Under the pieces are notes generated by a model. That model had not been told where the DNA came from and made no database searches. It saw only the letters and a program-made list of their open reading frames with translations. Position numbers and translations under genes: made by a program. Source: Nostoc sp. NMS4 (GTDB taxonomy: Bacteria; Cyanobacteriota; Cyanobacteriia; Cyanobacteriales; Nostocaceae). Taken from it: a stretch of DNA of 38,050 nt. Shown here one piece after another: positions 34,988-38,050 of this stretch; the stretch's first letter is position 1, and the number at the start of each line of letters is the position of its first letter. Where the stretch lies: the NCBI RefSeq assembly GCF_017115095.1, contig NZ_JABXKI010000219.1:1-38050 (forward strand). The letters run 5' to 3'.

Positions 34988-35830
34988 ATGCTTATCTTCG
35001 TTCTTCAAACTTTAGCCGACATTCTCGCTGGAGGAACCTCACTTACCAGTACAGAGCAAATTGACTTTAGCCATCCTGGTAATCGGAGGGAAGAGGGAGC
35101 TGGGCCGACTCTCAATTTATATATTTATGATATTCGTGAGAGTAGGCACTTTCAACAGGCTGGAAGGCAAACTGAACGTAACATTACACGCCATAATCAA
35201 CCTGGTACTGTAAATTGGGCACCGAGTTGGTTTGATGTTTCGCTGTTATTAACAGCCTGGGATAGGACGACTTTAGGTGAGCATCACTTCCTGAGTGAAG
35301 CATTGACCGTACTTATACGTCATCGAGCTTTGAAGGAGGAGTTTTTAGTTCCTGAATTGCGGGGTTATGGTAGTTTGCCTATGATGGTTGGACTACAGCC
35401 GGCACTTGAGCCTATCAGCATCTGGAGCGCTCTTGGTATGCCTTTGCGTTCAGCTTTATACTTAACAGTAAGTGTGCCGCTTCATACGCAACCTATTACA
35501 ACACCTGTAATTTGGGAACGAATTTTAAACCTGCAAAATATAATAATGGATGGGAATGGTACCAACCCAGTTATGACTAGGCGCGTAGTAATTGCAGGTG
35601 TTGTCAAGAGTGCGACAACAAATCTCCCACTGCTGGCGACCAAAGTTACTCTACTGAGAAGTAAAAAATTCATGGAAAGCAACAAAGAAGGACTGTTCTT
35701 TTTTGAAAACCTTGAAGTAGGTAACTATGTTTTAAATCTAAATTGTCCTGGCTATTTACCCAAGAATGTTAATGCATTGGTAGATGACCAAAGTCATACC
35801 TTCAAAGAAATATTTCTAACTCCTGAATAA
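34988..35830 (+). CDS. Injection-system cap/terminator protein (DUF4255, Pvc16-like)
   Basis: 280 residues. The N-terminal ~175 residues form a DUF4255 domain (FVLQTLADILAGGTSLTSTE; then PTLNLYIYDIRESRHFQQAG), the domain found in Pvc16/Afp16 proteins that cap the tail end of contractile injection systems. The C-terminal ~90 residues are a carboxypeptidase-regulatory-like beta-sandwich (RRVVIAGVVKSATTNLPLLA, NLEVGNYVLNLNCPGYLPKN) that could bind carbohydrate or protein. It is the first gene of the plus-strand operon, 30 bp before the sheath gene. The combination of cap domain plus surface-type fold suits a component exposed at the particle end or bound to a membrane or wall. Its exact role is inferred from family and order. 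Confidence 0.82.
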   Translation: MLIFVLQTLADILAGGTSLTSTEQIDFSHPGNRREEGAGPTLNLYIYDIRESRHFQQAGRQTERNITRHNQPGTVNWAPSWFDVSLLLTAWDRTTLGEHHFLSEALTVLIRHRALKEEFLVPELRGYGSLPMMVGLQPALEPISIWSALGMPLRSALYLTVSVPLHTQPITTPVIWERILNLQNIIMDGNGTNPVMTRRVVIAGVVKSATTNLPLLATKVTLLRSKKFMESNKEGLFFFENLEVGNYVLNLNCPGYLPKNVNALVDDQSHTFKEIFLTPE

Positions 35831-35860
35831 TTAAGTTTTTACTGATTTGGAGAGATTTTC

Positions 35861-37522
35861 ATGGCTAGACTTGATTACTTTGCTCCTGGTGTCTATATTG
35901 AAGAATTTGACCGAGGGAGCCGACCAATTGAAGGTGTTAGCACGGCAGTTGCTGGGTTTGTAGGCTTTACAGAAGATGTTCGAGATGATGCTGAGATATT
36001 TAAGCCAATGTTGGTGACTAATTGGACGCAATATCTCAACTATTTTGCCCGTCCTAATTCTGATGGTTTCACCGACTTCAACGCCTACTTACCCTTTGCA
36101 GTCTATGGCTACTTTATGAATGGTGGCGGTCGCTGCTGGATTACAAGCATTGGTACTCAATTACCAGGCGCACCCAAACCCGCGACTCCAGAACCTACCA
36201 CCTTAAGAATCAACTCTCGTGGCAATCGTGCAGCCCTTCGGTTTACTTTGCGCCCTGAGCAAGCAGTAGGCGGATTAGTAAATATCTTAATTATTGATGG
36301 TTCCCCTCGTGCCCTACCTGAAGGCACTGAAGGAGAAGCTCCTCCAAATACAGGTGAGTATTTCACAATTCAAATTCGTCGGGGAGATGAGCTTCTAGAG
36401 CAATACGAGAATTTGACGATGAACCGCGATCCTAATAGTCAAATCGCAACTTATGCGCTGGCGGCATTGAGAAATTCTATGTATGTCAGTGTAGAAGACA
36501 TTACTCAAAGCGGACAGCCTTTAACTCGCCGTCCCGTTAATGGTCAGTACGAACTAGCACCTCCAATTATTGCCACCTCGCTGGATAGATTTTCACGAGA
36601 TATAGAAGGGGTAAGAGACGATCGCACTGGTGTACGCGGTATTTTTGAAGTTGATGAAATCACAATGCTGGCTTGCCCTGATTTACTGCGGGCTTATCAA
36701 GAACAAGTGCTGAACTTGGATCAAGTCCACGGAATCTTGGAGCTGATGATCAGCATGTGCGAGGGTTCTGCCAGTGGTGAGATACCTAATCCACCCAACC
36801 GGATGGTTGTAATTGATGCACCACCTGATGCTGTTAAGCCCCAACAAGTGGTGGATTGGTTGAATAGATTTAACCGTCGTTCGATGTTTGCAGCCCTTTA
36901 TTACCCTTGGATTAAAGTTCCTAACCCACGCGATCGCGGCAATCCCATTCTAGTACCTCCTTGTGGTCATGTGATGGGTGTTTGGGCCCGCACCGACGAA
37001 ACCAGAGGTGTTTATAAAGCTCCTGCAAATGAAGTACCCAGAGGCGTAATTGGTTTAGGTTATGACACCAATTTCCGCGAGCAGGAACTATTGAACCCCC
37101 TTGGAATCAATTGCATTCGCAGTTTTCCGAACCGAGGTATCCGCATTTGGGGCGCACGAACTTTAGTTGAGCCAGATAAAACAGAGTGGCGTTATATCAG
37201 CGTGCGTCGGTTGATTAGTTATATAGAAAAATCAATTGAATTGGGCACTCAATGGGTAGTTTTTGAACCGAACGATCAAGATTTGTGGGCGCGTGTCAGA
37301 CGTACTGTCAGTAACTTTTTAGAGCGTATTTGGCGTGAGGGTGCTTTATTTGGAGATTCACCACAAAAGGCATTTTATGTTAAATGCGATGCAGAGTTGA
37401 ATCCACCAGAAAGTATAATTTTAGGTCGTTTGTATGTCGAAATAGGTGTTTGCCCGGTTAGACCAGCAGAGTTTGTGATCTTCCGTGTCAGTCAATGGAA
37501 TGCACTTGATGAGCAGGAATAA
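35861..37522 (+). CDS. Contractile tail sheath protein
   Basis: 553 residues with the sheath N-terminus DYFAPGVYIEEFDRGSRPIE and VSTAVAGFVGFTE, and the conserved C-terminal core, ARTLVEPDKTEWRYISVRRL, then SYIEKSIELGTQWVVFEPND, then FLERIWREGALFGDSPQKAF and LYVEIGVCPVRPAEFVIFRV. This is the subunit of the contractile sheath in phage tails, R-type pyocins, T6SS-like and extracellular injection systems. Residues ~100-250 are a variable insertion exposed on the particle surface. The ribosome-binding site is GGAGAG at 35849-35854. It follows the DUF4255 gene and precedes a tube gene, the usual order of a contractile injection system, with no phage head genes in view. Confidence 0.95.
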   Translation: MARLDYFAPGVYIEEFDRGSRPIEGVSTAVAGFVGFTEDVRDDAEIFKPMLVTNWTQYLNYFARPNSDGFTDFNAYLPFAVYGYFMNGGGRCWITSIGTQLPGAPKPATPEPTTLRINSRGNRAALRFTLRPEQAVGGLVNILIIDGSPRALPEGTEGEAPPNTGEYFTIQIRRGDELLEQYENLTMNRDPNSQIATYALAALRNSMYVSVEDITQSGQPLTRRPVNGQYELAPPIIATSLDRFSRDIEGVRDDRTGVRGIFEVDEITMLACPDLLRAYQEQVLNLDQVHGILELMISMCEGSASGEIPNPPNRMVVIDAPPDAVKPQQVVDWLNRFNRRSMFAALYYPWIKVPNPRDRGNPILVPPCGHVMGVWARTDETRGVYKAPANEVPRGVIGLGYDTNFREQELLNPLGINCIRSFPNRGIRIWGARTLVEPDKTEWRYISVRRLISYIEKSIELGTQWVVFEPNDQDLWARVRRTVSNFLERIWREGALFGDSPQKAFYVKCDAELNPPESIILGRLYVEIGVCPVRPAEFVIFRVSQWNALDEQE

Positions 37523-37627
37523 CTGATTTAGTTATTAGTCCTTTGTCTTTTGTAAACACCAATCACAAATGACAACTTAGTATTTTCTGCAATTTTTCCA
37601 CACTATTAATTTATTAGGAGATGAGAT

Positions 37628-38050
37628 ATGGCTTCGGAATTTCTAGTTGCTTCTGTCTTCTATTTTGAAGCAGATGGTATCACCGATAAATTTGTTGTAT
37701 CAGTCGCCGGATTGGGAGCAAAAAATAATGCCACCAAAGGCGTTAGAGGCTCAGGAAAAAGTGGTAAGGTAATACGTCAAAATCTTCCTGGACAGGCGGA
37801 ATATAATAATGTCACAATTACCATGAATTACGATGGTGACGAGACTCTGCACAATTGGTATAAAGCTTGTAGTTTAGATGGGCAACCCCGTCAATGGGAT
37901 GACAATCGGAAAGCAGTTTCAGTTGTTGGTTATACCCAAGATAAGTCAACTGAAGTAATCCGTTATAATCTGAAAAACTGCTTTCCCGAATCATATACAG
38001 GTCCAGAATTCGATGTGACAAAAAATGATCCGTCAACAGAGAAGGTTGAA
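37628..38050 (+). CDS. Tail-tube protein (partial, runs off the window)
   Basis: An open frame of 141 codons to the window edge with no stop, starting at ATG 37628 after an AGGAG site (37617-37621). The beginning, ASEFLVASVFYFEADGITDK, then NVTITMNYDGDETLHNWYKA and later VIRYNLKNCFPESYTGPEFD, fits the gp19/Pvc1-type tube fold of contractile tails, whose hexamers form the inner tube inside the sheath. It lies 105 bp after the sheath gene; the gap carries short TTTGTC-type repeats. The gene and probably the rest of the injection-system operon continue beyond this window. Confidence 0.85.
   Translation, partial: MASEFLVASVFYFEADGITDKFVVSVAGLGAKNNATKGVRGSGKSGKVIRQNLPGQAEYNNVTITMNYDGDETLHNWYKACSLDGQPRQWDDNRKAVSVVGYTQDKSTEVIRYNLKNCFPESYTGPEFDVTKNDPSTEKVE

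Noticed and set aside
34988..38050. Prophage tail region
   Set aside because: Sheath and tube proteins are shared with phages, but the leading DUF4255/Pvc16-type gene and the absence of any head, integrase, lysis or packaging genes in view favour a contractile injection system. The rest of the operon is outside the window, so this is a judgement.

Overview
The window is chromosomal DNA from a filamentous, Nostoc/Anabaena-type cyanobacterium. It encodes photosystem II subunits (PsbZ, PsbM, PsbK) and the phycobilisome-degradation protein NblA. It has many GCGATCGC (HIP1) octamers and many 7-bp tandem repeats (STRR) in the spacers, and several dispersed palindromic repeats or MITE-like elements. 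No rRNA, CRISPR array or prophage was seen. One tRNA, tRNA-Gly(GCC), is present.

Layout. 0-5 kb: nblA, a PP2C phosphatase, an ABC1/UbiB-type kinase and a small conserved cyanobacterial protein, all on the minus strand; then a 5'-truncated ABC-F ATPase lying head to head with an apparently truncated glycine/valine-repeat membrane protein. 5.4-7.1 kb: two toxin-antitoxin modules, UPF0175/DUF3368 with a frameshifted toxin and HicBA. 7.1-9.8 kb: a DHH-CBS-CBS-nucleotidyltransferase fusion. 10-13.6 kb: psbZ, ribH, tRNA-Gly, a zinc-ribbon membrane protein and a ProA-like protein that lacks the catalytic cysteine. 14.5-20 kb: a tandem universal stress protein, psbM, a [2Fe-2S] ferredoxin, psbK, tgt, a hypothetical gene, cobS and a secreted PPC-domain protein. 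20-25 kb: a GNAT-comF pair, a GC-richer SDR plus alpha/beta-hydrolase pair of possible foreign origin, and an AI-2E-type permease. 25-29.6 kb: a small membrane protein, an LCP-family protein, a TrpD2-like transferase and a ParE/RHH toxin-antitoxin pair.

The most interesting part is 29.7 kb to the right edge. A minus-strand operon encodes a soluble histidine kinase, a NarL/FixJ response regulator, a membrane pseudokinase fused to a PstS-like substrate-binding domain, and a zinc-ribbon FHA protein. It diverges from the first genes of a contractile injection system: a DUF4255/Pvc16-type cap or terminator protein, the tail sheath and a tail-tube protein cut by the window end. Cyanobacterial contractile injection systems, including thylakoid-anchored ones, are already known. 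A dedicated signalling chain coupled to one is an inference from gene order and is the main lead here.

Several genes are small or needed start correction (psbM, psbK, psbZ, ferredoxin, SDR, hydrolase). Three genes look broken or catalytically altered (ABC-F, DUF3368 toxin, ProA-like), which suggests accessory segments in decay within a mostly housekeeping region.
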